DNA of 23,219 nucleotides, from positions 1 to 23,219 of the forward strand of contig JAAXHE010000145.1 in assembly GCA_012271065.1 (NCBI GenBank), given 5' to 3'. Positions 1 to 7,899 of the stretch are shown here, in pieces; within the stretch, counting starts at the first letter, position 1, and each line of letters begins with the position of its first letter. The DNA is from Candidatus Latescibacterota bacterium (GTDB lineage: Bacteria; Latescibacterota; UBA2968; GCA-2709665). The position numbers and the translations under genes were made by a program. The notes beneath the pieces were generated by a model. It was not told the DNA's origin, ran no database searches, and worked only from the letters and a program-made list of their open reading frames with translations.

Positions 1-2
1 GC

Positions 3-242
3 GTTAGCCGTCAAAGGGTACTACTCTTGGATTTGAAGAAAAGGAATGTCGACCAGGACGGTTTTCGACTGCAAGGACACGAAGTGCCTGACGTTCGTAC
101 CGTTCCAGATCTATCTTGTATCGATTCTCGCGAAGTAAGGAGAGTTAGAAAGGTCAAAGAGGGATTCGGAAGATTCTGGGACGGTCAAGGCCACTATTTG
201 CAGTGGGACGGAAATCCTGCATACTTCGATTATATTGATTGA
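3..242 (+). CDS. 3' end of an unrecognised gene (partial)
   Basis: I do not recognise this protein. The reading frame is open to the left edge of the window, so this is probably the C-terminal part of a longer gene. A TTG at 27 could be a start but has no Shine-Dalgarno sequence. The visible part is charged, with clusters of Arg and Lys, and ends in an aromatic and acidic tail (GHYLQWDGNPAYFDYID). An intrinsic terminator begins 29 bases after the TGA stop, which supports this frame as the real end of a transcript. It converges with rhaA. No function can be assigned. Confidence 0.45.
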   Translation, partial: VSRQRVLLLDLKKRNVDQDGFRLQGHEVPDVRTVPDLSCIDSREVRRVRKVKEGFGRFWDGQGHYLQWDGNPAYFDYID

Positions 243-270
243 AGAACCTACATCACAGCCAACGAGAACC

Positions 271-311
271 GCGGAACCGGGTGAATTTCCCACCTCATTC
301 CGCATTTTTTT
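271..311 (+). terminator. Rho-independent terminator of the left-edge gene
   Basis: A perfect 6-bp inverted repeat, GCGGAA at 271-276 and TTCCGC at 298-303, encloses a smaller GGTG/CACC helix. It is followed by A and seven T residues at 305-311. The T tract lies on the plus-strand side, so it terminates the left-edge gene. The same T run contains the rhaA stop codon on the opposite strand, so the convergent genes are packed tightly. Confidence 0.7.
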
Positions 312-1599
312 ATGTCCGGGTTGACAGGACTTCTTTCTCGTAGGCTTCCATCTCCGGTATCCAGGCGGCGCCGGGAGGGACGCCGGTTTTCAGGCAGGTC
401 ATGTCCCATACGGCGGAAAAGGGCATCGTTTTCATGTCTTCCATCAGGGCGAGCTTCTGCGCCAGTTTGCCCTTCTCCTCCAGTACTTGCAGTTGCTGCG
501 TGGGATCCAGCAGCGCGTAGAGGATGGCCTTCCGCGTCGCCCGTGCGCCGATCACGTAGGCGCCGATGCGGTTGATGCTCGCGTCGAAGAAATCAAGGGC
601 CACGTACACGCGGTCCAGGGCGTCGCACCGGACAATTTCGAGGAAGACGTTGCGCACGTCGTCACCGAACAGTACCACGTGGTCCGAGTCCCAGCGGATG
701 GGCCGGCTGGTATGGATGAGCAGCCTGTCGTGGAAGGGCAGGTGTGCGGAGATCTTGTCCGCGATGGATTCCGTCGGGTGGAAGTGGCCCATGTCCAGGC
801 AGAGGACCACGCCCCGCGACAGGGCGTAGTTCGCGTAGAAGTCGTTGGAGCCCGCCGTGTAGTCTTCCACGCCCAGGCCGAAGAGCTTGCCCTCGACGGC
901 GTCCACGCAGGCCGGCCCGATGCCCAGCGCGGGGTCCAGGACCGCGTCCAGGGATTCCACCAGGCGTTCGCGGGGCCCGTAACGGTCCGCGGGGTGGTCT
1001 TTGGCGCCGTCGGGTATCCAGTGGTTGTTCACGCACTCGTCTTCCAACGCAGCGCCCATGGCCTCCGAGATTCGCCGGCTGGCCACGCCGTGGCGGACCC
1101 AGAACTTCCGGATTTCCTTGTCGGGATGGGCCAGGGTGTACCCGTCGTTTGCCTTCGGATGGGCGAAATACGTGGGGTTGAAGTCCAGTCCGACGCCGTT
1201 TTCCCTCGCCCACGATATCCAGCCGGCGAAGTGTTCGGGTTCCAGGCGGTCCCGGTCCACGACTTTGCCGCCCGTGTCGCTATAGGAAGCGTGGACGTTC
1301 ACGTGGTGCCGTCCCGGCAACAGGTCGATCGCCTGCTTCAGGTCGGTGCGCAGTTCATCCCCGTTTCGCGCCCGGCCCGGATAGTTCCCGGTGGCCATGA
1401 TGCCGCCGCCCTCCACGGCTTCGTCCTTCGTCTCGAACCCCGCCACGTCGTCGGCCTGCCAGCAGTGAAGCGAGATGGGCATCTTCGCCGCTTTCTCCAC
1501 GGCTTCGTGCACGTTTACGCCGAACGCGGCATACTGTTCGGCGGCCTCCTGGAAGGCGGCCTCGATCTGTGCGTCGGTCCGCGTCGTTTGGTATCGCAT
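310..1599 (-). CDS. rhaA: L-rhamnose isomerase
   Basis: This cytoplasmic enzyme interconverts L-rhamnose and L-rhamnulose, the first step of the phosphorylative rhamnose pathway. The 429-residue length fits the family (E. coli RhaA is about 419). Family signatures are SLHCWQADDV near residues 43-52, HWIPDG near 193-198, LDMGHFHPTE near 268-277 and RPIRWDSDHVV near 299-309. The metal ligands expected from E. coli RhaA correspond to His272, Asp304 and Asp306, and all are present. The ATG is preceded by GGGAGA at good spacing. No rhaB kinase or rhaD aldolase gene is in the window, so the rest of the pathway must lie elsewhere. It follows the Doc toxin gene by 116 bases and could be read from its own promoter or by read-through. 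Confidence 0.97.
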   Translation of the reverse strand: MRYQTTRTDAQIEAAFQEAAEQYAAFGVNVHEAVEKAAKMPISLHCWQADDVAGFETKDEAVEGGGIMATGNYPGRARNGDELRTDLKQAIDLLPGRHHVNVHASYSDTGGKVVDRDRLEPEHFAGWISWARENGVGLDFNPTYFAHPKANDGYTLAHPDKEIRKFWVRHGVASRRISEAMGAALEDECVNNHWIPDGAKDHPADRYGPRERLVESLDAVLDPALGIGPACVDAVEGKLFGLGVEDYTAGSNDFYANYALSRGVVLCLDMGHFHPTESIADKISAHLPFHDRLLIHTSRPIRWDSDHVVLFGDDVRNVFLEIVRCDALDRVYVALDFFDASINRIGAYVIGARATRKAILYALLDPTQQLQVLEEKGKLAQKLALMEDMKTMPFSAVWDMTCLKTGVPPGAAWIPEMEAYEKEVLSTRT

Positions 1600-1715
1600 C
1601 CGGATTCTCCCTGATGGTTTACCCGGAACCTGGGGCGTTCCCTGGTCCTTGCCAATCTTCGTCCGATTCCCGCATGGAACAGACGTATCGTTACATCGTT
1701 CCGTGTCCTCGATGG

Positions 1716-2105
1716 TTATCGGACGCCCGGCAGCGCTGCGACCCTGTCCTGAAGCCAGGTCTTCAGCTCGGCGAACCGGAATGACCCGGCCTCCAGGTTC
1801 CCCATGAAAAACGCGTATGCCTCGTCGTCATCGCAGTCGATAAAGCGGCCGTTCAGACGCAGGAAGGTGTCGGTGACGAAGAAGGCCACCCGTTTGTTGC
1901 CGTCCAAAAAGGGATGATTGTTGGCGAGGCTCTCCATGAGGGCGGCGGCCTGATCGATGAGACTGTCGTAATACCCAAGCTGCGGCCGCATGAGCGCCGA
2001 AGCCAGCGCGCCTTCATCCCGAATTCCGGGTACCCCGCCGAAGGTGTTGATCAGGACGTCATGCAGGAGGACGACTTCCTGCAAGGTGGGGAATTCGTGC
2101 GTCAT
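1716..2105 (-). CDS. doc: Doc-type toxin (Fic fold, death-on-curing family)
   Basis: This 129-residue Fic-fold protein is the toxin of a type II toxin-antitoxin pair. The core motif is HPFLDGNKR at residues 64-72. The GNKR form, with Lys where AMPylating Fic enzymes have the second Gly, marks the Doc branch. The best-studied member, P1 Doc, phosphorylates elongation factor EF-Tu and stops translation; that activity is inferred here from the family. The ATG overlaps the stop of the upstream antitoxin by four bases (ATGA), a typical arrangement for translational coupling. The N-terminal segment, with an LHD...GGVPGIRD pattern, also matches chromosomal Doc proteins. Confidence 0.93.
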   Translation of the reverse strand: MTHEFPTLQEVVLLHDVLINTFGGVPGIRDEGALASALMRPQLGYYDSLIDQAAALMESLANNHPFLDGNKRVAFFVTDTFLRLNGRFIDCDDDEAYAFFMGNLEAGSFRFAELKTWLQDRVAALPGVR

Positions 2106-2329
2106 CTGGCCAGCATTTCACCCAGACGGCGGTTTCTTTCTATGCTGGCCTGAAAGTGTGCCATGACCTGAGCGCGCGGCTTCTCCCGGGTGCGGTTATC
2201 GATGTATTCCTGCATGGCCTCTTCCAACACCGCCTGAAAGTGACGCCCTTCATTACGTGCAATCTTGCGAAACGTGCCCAACAATTCCGGCGCAACCTGG
2301 CTGGAGAATTTCTCTCGTGGCGTATCCAT
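2102..2329 (-). CDS. Antitoxin partner of Doc (RHH-like, not Phd)
   Basis: This 75-residue basic protein is encoded immediately upstream of doc and overlaps it by four bases. Its N-terminus (KFSSQVAPELLGTFRKIARNEG) has a short beta-strand-like stretch followed by two predicted helices, as in ribbon-helix-helix DNA-binding antitoxins. The tail (AHFQASIERNRRLGEMLAR) is probably the part that binds Doc. It does not look like the classical Phd antitoxin but resembles the small antitoxin-like proteins often found before chromosomal doc genes. The ATG has no clear Shine-Dalgarno sequence and sits only about 20 bases after the expected transcription start. A dyad overlapping the -35 element suggests autorepression. 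Confidence 0.85.
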   Translation of the reverse strand: MDTPREKFSSQVAPELLGTFRKIARNEGRHFQAVLEEAMQEYIDNRTREKPRAQVMAHFQASIERNRRLGEMLAR

Positions 2330-2355
2330 AGCAGAACGACCCCGTTTTTTTCATA

Positions 2356-2396
2356 AATAATGCCAATTTGAAGTCGGCTGTCAAGATTTATCTTGA
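2356..2396 (-). promoter_or_regulatory. Promoter and operator of the antitoxin-doc operon
   Basis: On the minus strand a consensus -35 TTGACA (2379-2384) is followed after 16-17 bases by a weak -10, CATTAT or ATTATT (about 2356-2362). This places the start of transcription about 20 bases before the antitoxin ATG. A perfect dyad, TCAAGA-TTTA-TCTTGA at 2381-2396, overlaps the -35 element. A repressor bound there would block RNA polymerase, as expected for an autoregulated toxin-antitoxin operon. Confidence 0.6.
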
Positions 2397-2410
2397 TAAA
2401 AATGGATGAC

Positions 2411-2493
2411 TGATTCACGCTGCCGGTCCGGAGCCTGTTCTCTGTCGGATCCAATGTCGTGATTCACGCTCCCGGTTGTATCCAAGTTTGGAT
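2411..2493. repeat. Near-identical 17-bp direct repeats and a small dyad
   Basis: TGATTCACGCTGCCGGT at 2411-2427 recurs as TGATTCACGCTCCCGGT at 2460-2476, with one mismatch. A dyad, ATCCAA-GT-TTGGAT, follows at 2480-2493, 15 bases downstream of the permease stop codon. The segment lies between the permease gene and the toxin-antitoxin promoter. It may be extra operator sites or the scar of a small inserted element. There is no T tract, so the dyad is not a convincing terminator. Confidence 0.4.
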
Positions 2494-2507
2494 TGAACTG
2501 CGGTTCG

Positions 2508-3458
2508 TCAGCCGAACATCGCCTGCAATTCGGGCAGGAGGTAGGCAAGGGCGATGCTGACGAGCAGTCCCCCGGTGATTTTCGCGAAATCCGTCGCAAC
2601 CAGCCGCGTCACATCCTTGCGGCTGCGGTGCCGCTGATTCCACGCAACGGCGATTTCGCGTCCGGCCAGGAGGCCGACGAAGACCCAGGTTGTGCTCATC
2701 GGCAGCTTGCTGACCTCTTTGAAAAGTAACAGTACGATGCCGTATATCAGGTCGACGAAAGTGGCCGACCGTATGTCGGTGGTGTTGGTCTTGGTGAGCA
2801 CCACCTTCTGGATGGCGCCGCCGTGGTTGTAGAAGATAATGGCATGCAGGGCCAGCATAACCGCCATCGACACAAAGAACCATACCGCGGTCAGACTGCG
2901 CGGAAGGAACACGAAGATATTGGCCAGGTCCTGTATCAGCCACTGACTCCATAGAAAACCTGTGGAGCACCACTGCGCCACCACCCACCAGCCGCTTGTG
3001 GGTCCCTCTGTCTTGTGGAAGCGGGATTCGATTGTCCCGGTGACCCATCGGTAGATCAGAATTGCCGCGATGAAGGCCGTTGCATACCCGGCGAGTGATT
3101 TGACCAGCATGGCCGGCAGCGCTTTTGGTGCAAAGATCGTCAGGGTGAGAAACGTGGTGCTTACGGGAATGCCCCAACGTGTCAGGAGGAGCAGGACGAA
3201 CGGAGGAACGCAGTAAATCCAGGTCCACTGTTCGGGTTCGGGGATCTTCTCCAGCCTGCCGTAGGAGACGTCGTCGTGCATCCACCACCCGTAGACAAGG
3301 ACGACCACCAGAATACTGCACGCAAAGATCCAGAGTACCCACCAGGGGCGTCTGGCATTGGAACTGAGAAACGTCCCGAGGGTCTGAATCGCGTCGTTTC
3401 CAACGATAGAATAGGCGCCAAGCAAAAAACCGACAACCATGATCACTTCCTGACCCAC
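2508..3458 (-). CDS. PiT-like inorganic ion (phosphate) permease
   Basis: This polytopic inner-membrane protein of 316 residues has about eight hydrophobic segments. Two internally related signatures recall the PiT phosphate/sulfate permease family: VGNDAIQTLG near residues 19-28 with GIPVSTTFL near 96-104, and later KLPMSTTWVFVG. In classical PiT carriers the corresponding motifs are GANDxANxxG and PxSTTH. Here His after STT is replaced by Phe or Trp, so this is a divergent branch and the substrate is uncertain. I chose the GTG at 3458 because GGAGGAG lies 7 bases before it. The frame stays open upstream to 3596 and an ATG at 3440 is also possible. No phosphate regulator or PhoU-like partner is nearby. 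Confidence 0.72.
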   Translation of the reverse strand: MGQEVIMVVGFLLGAYSIVGNDAIQTLGTFLSSNARRPWWVLWIFACSILVVVLVYGWWMHDDVSYGRLEKIPEPEQWTWIYCVPPFVLLLLTRWGIPVSTTFLTLTIFAPKALPAMLVKSLAGYATAFIAAILIYRWVTGTIESRFHKTEGPTSGWWVVAQWCSTGFLWSQWLIQDLANIFVFLPRSLTAVWFFVSMAVMLALHAIIFYNHGGAIQKVVLTKTNTTDIRSATFVDLIYGIVLLLFKEVSKLPMSTTWVFVGLLAGREIAVAWNQRHRSRKDVTRLVATDFAKITGGLLVSIALAYLLPELQAMFG

Positions 3459-3657
3459 AGCGGTTCTCCTCCGATCGATAGGGATTGGCAAGCGGAAATT
3501 GTGGACCCCGCATATCGTCTCCTGCCGGTTGACGAAGACGGTGTCCGGATCTGACGCCTGCAGAAAATTCGGGCGTCGAAGTGAGACGTATCGCAAGATC
3601 GTTCGTCATGGGCATCACGCCGTAAGCTGGCTAATTTAGCGGGTGACTGATTTCGAA

Positions 3658-4806
3658 TCAATTCGGGCAGTCCTGGCCCACAAGTTTACCGGATTTCACG
3701 GTGGCCAGCGGTTCCCAGGATCCGCCGGGGCGTTCCACGCCGAGGACGTCGGCCAGACGCCCATCGGGGTTCCACCGCACCACGACGATATCGGCGCACG
3801 CGCCGGGCGCCAGCGTACCGACCTCGCCCTTCAGCCCCAGTAACCCGGCGGGCCTGGCCGTCGCCCGCGCGAAGACTTCCGCTTCGGGCATGCCCGAGGC
3901 GACATACTTGGACATCGTCCTGGGCAGGTGGTGGGGCGGGTCGGCGCCAGCGTGAGCGATGTATTGGTCGGTGGAAATCGTATCCGGGTAGAAACCCTCG
4001 GCGATGGCCTGCTCCGCGTGCGGAAAGCTGAAAGACTGCATCCCGTGGCAGCCGTCGAACAGGACCCCCCGGTCTCTGGCCTCCCATACGGAGCGCCGCA
4101 CCCATCCGCCTGCGATGATGTTGTCCGGGCGGGGGCTGAACGTGTACGTGAACAGGTCTCCCGCGCGCAGGAGCGCCAGTTGTTCACCGAGCGGAAAGTC
4201 GACGTTGAAGCGCGGTCCGTAGAGGATGGGGCGCCCGCTGCGTTCGGCCGCTTCGACGCCGCGGCGGATGATCTCTCGAGGGTCGTGGGCGAGACGAGGT
4301 TCGAGAACGGTATTGAACGCGATGCCCCAGATGTCCTCGCCCGCTTCCGCGACGGTTTCCACGCACAGGTCGACGTCGGCGTTCTCGAGGTGCTCGAAAC
4401 AGTGGTCCGGCGGCGCTTCGCCGGTTTTCGAAAGATGCAGCGCAAGCCGCACCCGCGTTCGGCAACCGTGGATGACCTTCTTACGATAGGCCGGCCAGTT
4501 TAGCGCGCCGGCGTCTCCTTGCGACAAGCACGTCGTGACCCCGCGTGGCAGAAAGTGTGTATCGGGATCGACGCCAAACCGGGAAGCGCCCCTTGCCGGA
4601 TGGGCGTGGATGTCCACCAGACCTGGAAGAAGCAGGTCGTCGGGGTAGTCGAGCGTCAGACCCGCGGTTCCTTTCACGTCGGGGCCGGAGCCGACGATGC
4701 GGTCACCCCGTACCGCGACGGCGCCCGGGCCGTCCAGGCCGGTGTCCGCACAGAAAACGCGTCCGGCCCTGATCAGAAGGTCATAGGCATCGGCTGCTTC
4801 GGACAT
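3658..4806 (-). CDS. Amidohydrolase, deacetylase/dihydroorotase-like, altered metal site
   Basis: The 382-residue protein has the amidohydrolase layout: a small beta-domain start, PGLVDIHAHP with the HxH ligands His67 and His69, the segment GVLFDGCHGMQSFSF (His254), DTISTD with Asp280, and a C-terminal GTLAPGACADIVVVRW strand. The stretch around 240-310 closely follows the deacetylase/dihydroorotase-like subgroup. By my recollection of that family, however, the bridging Lys and two further His ligands are replaced by Ala163, Tyr196 and Tyr221. The substrate is unknown; an N-acyl or cyclic amide is likely. The ATG has AAGGGA at proper spacing. It lies 85 bases after the GNAT gene and may share its transcript. 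Confidence 0.82.
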   Translation of the reverse strand: MSEAADAYDLLIRAGRVFCADTGLDGPGAVAVRGDRIVGSGPDVKGTAGLTLDYPDDLLLPGLVDIHAHPARGASRFGVDPDTHFLPRGVTTCLSQGDAGALNWPAYRKKVIHGCRTRVRLALHLSKTGEAPPDHCFEHLENADVDLCVETVAEAGEDIWGIAFNTVLEPRLAHDPREIIRRGVEAAERSGRPILYGPRFNVDFPLGEQLALLRAGDLFTYTFSPRPDNIIAGGWVRRSVWEARDRGVLFDGCHGMQSFSFPHAEQAIAEGFYPDTISTDQYIAHAGADPPHHLPRTMSKYVASGMPEAEVFARATARPAGLLGLKGEVGTLAPGACADIVVVRWNPDGRLADVLGVERPGGSWEPLATVKSGKLVGQDCPN

Positions 4807-4891
4807 CGATCGGTCCCTTTCGGAGGAAGCAATGTGGGTGAGATCCGGTTATGACTCGCGCGCCCGGTCAGGCGAGGGGTACGGATTCGCA

Positions 4892-5785
4892 TCAGGCCTC
4901 GGAACTCCGGGTCCAGTGGTTCTGTCGAACCAGCGGCGTCCAGCCGAACCGCCTGTAGAATCGCCCGGCGCTTGCTCTTTCGTCGTCTCTGTCAACGCTG
5001 AACACAACCCGGCTGCACCCTGCCAGCCGCAGCCACTCAACGGCGTGGCGCATCACCCACGAACCGAGCCCCCGGTTCCGCATCGCTTTGGTCGTTTCCA
5101 CTTCCGAGAGTTCCCCCCATCCGGATAATGCCGGCAACTGCCCGCCCCGGGTGAGATCCGAATCACATTCAACGTATGCGATGTCCCGACCTTCCAGCCG
5201 CGCTACAAATCGCGTGCTGAATTTCCCCAGGTCGCGATGAATCGACACGCCCGCCACGGGGGCTTCACCCGGAGACGGAATACCCTCCAGGGGGCCGCCG
5301 TAGATGCTTTCGTCTACTTCAGCATTGCATGTATAGCCGCATTGTTCAAGCAGTCGGCCGATGTGCGGCCAGACGTGGGGTACGCCCACGCACGGCGGTA
5401 CGGGCAGGGGCCCCGAGACTCGCTGGTCCGTTGCCTTCCACGCCTTCATCCGGCGCAGGCACGCCTTCAAAATCATCTTGCCGGCGAGATGCTCCTGCGG
5501 CCAGAAAAGCAGCCAGGCGACTTCCGCGGTTTCCGTCCAGCGCGTGTCGTCACCGTAGCGCAGGAGATGGGCCGCGGCACAGACGCGGTCATCGACGACG
5601 CAGACGAGGGACTTTCTCTCTGCAACCCACGGATCGGTAACCCACTCCGTGGGATTGCGTTTCAGGCGATCTCTGAAGTAGCCGGCGGTCATGGACCACC
5701 CGGGGATCACGGCGCCGAGATGCGCGTTTGCGAGATCCAGGACCTGCGGCAGATGGTATTCTTCCAAGGGCTCTATCTTCGCCAT
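4892..5785 (-). CDS. GNAT-family acetyltransferase, tandem-domain
   Basis: This 297-residue protein appears to contain two GNAT-like halves. The C-terminal half carries the acetyl-CoA pyrophosphate loop in MRNRGLGSWVMRHAVEWL (R-x-x-G-x-G) followed by RVVFSVDRDDERASAGRFYRRFGW, the usual strand and helix that close the fold. The N-terminal half has the fold's general pattern but no clear R/QxxGxG loop and may be a degenerate copy. The frame is open back to 5917. I prefer the ATG at 5785 because the restored end of the upstream deacetylase gene reaches 5854. The Shine-Dalgarno sequence is weak. The acceptor substrate cannot be read from the sequence. Confidence 0.8.
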   Translation of the reverse strand: MAKIEPLEEYHLPQVLDLANAHLGAVIPGWSMTAGYFRDRLKRNPTEWVTDPWVAERKSLVCVVDDRVCAAAHLLRYGDDTRWTETAEVAWLLFWPQEHLAGKMILKACLRRMKAWKATDQRVSGPLPVPPCVGVPHVWPHIGRLLEQCGYTCNAEVDESIYGGPLEGIPSPGEAPVAGVSIHRDLGKFSTRFVARLEGRDIAYVECDSDLTRGGQLPALSGWGELSEVETTKAMRNRGLGSWVMRHAVEWLRLAGCSRVVFSVDRDDERASAGRFYRRFGWTPLVRQNHWTRSSEA

Positions 5786-5853
5786 ATTTTCGTCCGGCTG
5801 ATTCCGGTGTTCTGTCCAGCACCAAGCCCGCTCACCGCACGTAAACCGGGTCC

Positions 5854-5993
5854 TCAATTGCGCGCTGTCAGACCCATTCCGCCAATCTCTAAGGCGTTGC
5901 CTCCAGTACGCGTACATTCAATGGAAATGTTTACCAGAGAAACCCCGGCCGGCACTGTAACCGTCGCCCGTTGTTCCGTCCATTCGGGGTTTT
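5854..5993 (-). other. Out-of-frame C-terminus of the NodB-like gene
   Basis: From the AAAACCCC run at 5986-5993 the minus-strand frame that stops at 5854 reads EWTEQRATVTVPAGVSLVNI and continues to GGMGLTARN. Alternating hydrophobic residues and a VPAG turn are what the end of a beta-sandwich module should look like. The frame used upstream gives NGRRLQCRPGFLW instead. One extra base in the homopolymer would join the two parts. The frame is not arranged as a canonical X-XXY-YYZ slippery site. Confidence 0.6.
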
Positions 5994-7364
5994 CACCGAA
6001 AACGCGAGCGTCTCCGTCGTTTCGACCTCGAAGAACCGGAACGTTGCCTCGATGGAATCCCCTGGTTGCCCGGATATCCAGACTGAAAAGGTATTCGCGC
6101 CTCTTTCCAGACCAGCCAATCTATCTACTCTGCAGACTGTCCCGGTATTCCGTACCGACAGCATCACACCGTTTGCATCGGGCACGCCGCTGCTTTGAAC
6201 CCCTTCTGCCGACGGTATGTCGAACCCGTCCGGAACGCCGTCTGCATCCAGATCGACGTTCAGATCGGGAAACACATTCACGTCGGCATCCGGTGGGGTG
6301 CGATAGAGGACCTCCGCCCACTCCGAGTAGGTCCTCACCGGCACCCTGTTGCACTTGCACCAGGACAGGATTCCGTCGACCCGTTCAAGATAACCTTCCC
6401 AACCGTCCGGCATGACGTGCTCCCAGAAGTGGCTGTGGCCGATAAGCACGCGATGCCCGGCGATCCCGTCTGCGATTCGTCTCAGGTTCCAATCCAGATC
6501 CCGCGCCTCGTCATTGAAGTCGCCCCACTGCATACCGAAGCACTTGTCTCCGCTGGGATCATCCTCGTTAAAGCACTTCAATGACCGGTCGGGGTAGGTT
6601 GCCGCGGCCACGTATCCGTACAGGTCTCCAAAACTCGCTTTGACGTCTCCACGCCAGAAGTCGGAACACCCTCCAGAGCCCGGCTGTATCCACGTCAGGG
6701 GACGTTCGAGACCCATCTCGTCAAACAGATTGAGGGACGATTCGGCCAGGAGCCTGCGTGCGGCCAACGTCATCCGGACGTCGGCTTTGCTCAGCTTGTG
6801 GTAGACCACGTCCCGCAATTCACCCAGATCGACGTTGTCTTCGTCCCAGAAACTGCGCAACGCCAACGCGACGTCGCCCGAACGTTCGATCTGTCTGAAC
6901 CGAAACACGCTGCCTGTATGGGGTAGGTAGACGGCGATGAATCTCGTCTGGTTGGCGTCATTCAGGTCTTGAGGCGTCCGTCCCGTCATCAGGTTGCCCG
7001 ATATATCCCCGCGATACTCCGGAAGGGATGCTGCGTCGATCGGGGCGTAGGTCAGATAGACACGCGTTGCATCCACGTGGTCGACCCCCGGCATCGCGCG
7101 CCAGGTATCGGCGTCGGCGCCGTGAGGGAGCGGGAGCTTGTCCACGCTGTGAAGGGGCGTGTGGTCCATGATTTCGTGCCCCCGGTTCTGCAACGACCTG
7201 ACCAGCCTCGTATAGTCTTCGTCTCCGGCCATTCTCCCCGGGCACAATGCGGCGCAGAACTTGAAATCGTACCGGTCCAAAACCTCAGCGAACTGGATCC
7301 ACTGTCGAATCGGCTTGTTGTCGTCTACCCGGAAGCAGATGCCGCCGCGCTTGTCTGTTCTCAC
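5931..7364 (-). CDS. NodB-like polysaccharide deacetylase with C-terminal beta domain (frameshifted end)
   Basis: The N-terminal part resembles the NodB/polysaccharide deacetylase fold: FRVDDN near residues 11-16 supplies the metal-binding Asp, DHTPLH matches the H-[ST]-x-x-H metal motif, and a late GHSHFWEHV gives another His. A linker DLNVDLDADGVPDGFD resembles the calcium-binding thrombospondin-type-3/dockerin-like linkers found between extracellular modules. A C-terminal beta-sandwich-like segment follows. No signal peptide is visible. The start is a GTG with AGAGGA about 10 bases upstream. This frame ends with an Arg-rich, out-of-character tail. A one-base shift at the A4C4 run (5986-5993, minus strand) restores a natural end at 5854, so either the gene is truncated or the sequence has an indel error. 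Confidence 0.78.
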   Translation of the reverse strand: MRTDKRGGICFRVDDNKPIRQWIQFAEVLDRYDFKFCAALCPGRMAGDEDYTRLVRSLQNRGHEIMDHTPLHSVDKLPLPHGADADTWRAMPGVDHVDATRVYLTYAPIDAASLPEYRGDISGNLMTGRTPQDLNDANQTRFIAVYLPHTGSVFRFRQIERSGDVALALRSFWDEDNVDLGELRDVVYHKLSKADVRMTLAARRLLAESSLNLFDEMGLERPLTWIQPGSGGCSDFWRGDVKASFGDLYGYVAAATYPDRSLKCFNEDDPSGDKCFGMQWGDFNDEARDLDWNLRRIADGIAGHRVLIGHSHFWEHVMPDGWEGYLERVDGILSWCKCNRVPVRTYSEWAEVLYRTPPDADVNVFPDLNVDLDADGVPDGFDIPSAEGVQSSGVPDANGVMLSVRNTGTVCRVDRLAGLERGANTFSVWISGQPGDSIEATFRFFEVETTETLAFSVKTPNGRNNGRRLQCRPGFLW

Positions 7365-7384
7365 GTTTCCGGATTCCTCTCATG

Positions 7385-7409
7385 CTTGCCGACGTGCTGT
7401 TGTGGCAAG
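7385..7409. promoter_or_regulatory. Inverted repeat before the deacetylase start
   Basis: CTTGCC (7385-7390) and GGCAAG (7404-7409) form a 6-bp inverted repeat with a 13-base spacer in the 176-base divergent gap between the deacetylase and NIPSNAP genes. It could be an operator for either gene. The rest of this gap shows nothing I can assign apart from the two ribosome-binding sites. Confidence 0.25.
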
Positions 7410-7540
7410 AATGCCTGTGCACAGCGGCCGGGTCGGGTGCCCCTTTCGATCCGCTTCGTTTCTAGTTATCATGGCGACTCACAGCGAGTACCATTCCATA
7501 CAGGATCGATCCAGGATCCTTCACGCCAGGGAGCGTCCCG

Positions 7541-7858
7541 ATGATCTACGAACACCGCATCTACAGAGTCCCCGAAGGCCGGATGCCGGACATCCTCAGC
7601 CGGTTTGAAAACATCACGTTCGGCCTCTTCGACAGGCACGGCATCAAAGTCTCCGGTTTCTGGACGCGCAAAGATGCCAATGAGCTGATCTACCTCTGTG
7701 AATTTGAAAGCGAAGAGGCGATGGAAACCGCGTGGGATGCGTTCCGCGCGGACCCGGAATGGATCGCGGCGCGGGAACGAACCGAAGCCAACGGCCCCAT
7801 TGTCGACGAGGTTATTTCCGACGTCCTCATCCCCACCTCCTTCTCGCCAATGCAATAG
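7541..7858 (+). CDS. NIPSNAP-family small protein
   Basis: The 105-residue protein starts MIYEHRIYRV and contains the pattern FGLFDRHGIKVSGFWTRKDA...ELIYLCEFES.EAMETAWDAFRADPEW. This matches bacterial NIPSNAP proteins, which form a dimeric alpha-beta barrel of the ABM/EthD type. Biochemical roles in this family are poorly defined. The GGGAGCG Shine-Dalgarno sequence is well placed before the ATG. It is a single plus-strand gene between two minus-strand clusters and converges with the TfoX-domain gene 41 bases away, where a weak TCAACC/GGTTGA hairpin (7863-7887) is the only terminator-like structure. Confidence 0.88.
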   Translation: MIYEHRIYRVPEGRMPDILSRFENITFGLFDRHGIKVSGFWTRKDANELIYLCEFESEEAMETAWDAFRADPEWIAARERTEANGPIVDEVISDVLIPTSFSPMQ

Positions 7859-7899
7859 GGTATCAACCCTTCCGTAATTTTGGTTGAAGCCTCTCTCCG

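Noticed and set aside
487..1614. Long plus-strand open frame (375 codons) opposite rhaA
   Set aside because: It lies antisense to a gene with unmistakable RhaA motifs and shows no recognisable domain. Long antisense frames are common in GC-rich genes.
2464..3618. Minus-strand open frame of 384 codons overlapping the permease in another frame
   Set aside because: The permease frame has membrane helices and PiT-like motifs, while this frame is hydrophilic and featureless.
5986..5993. Programmed -1 frameshifting at AAAACCCC
   Set aside because: The reading frame is aaa-acc-ccg, which does not match the X-XXY-YYZ slippery arrangement, and no stimulatory structure is evident. An indel is simpler.
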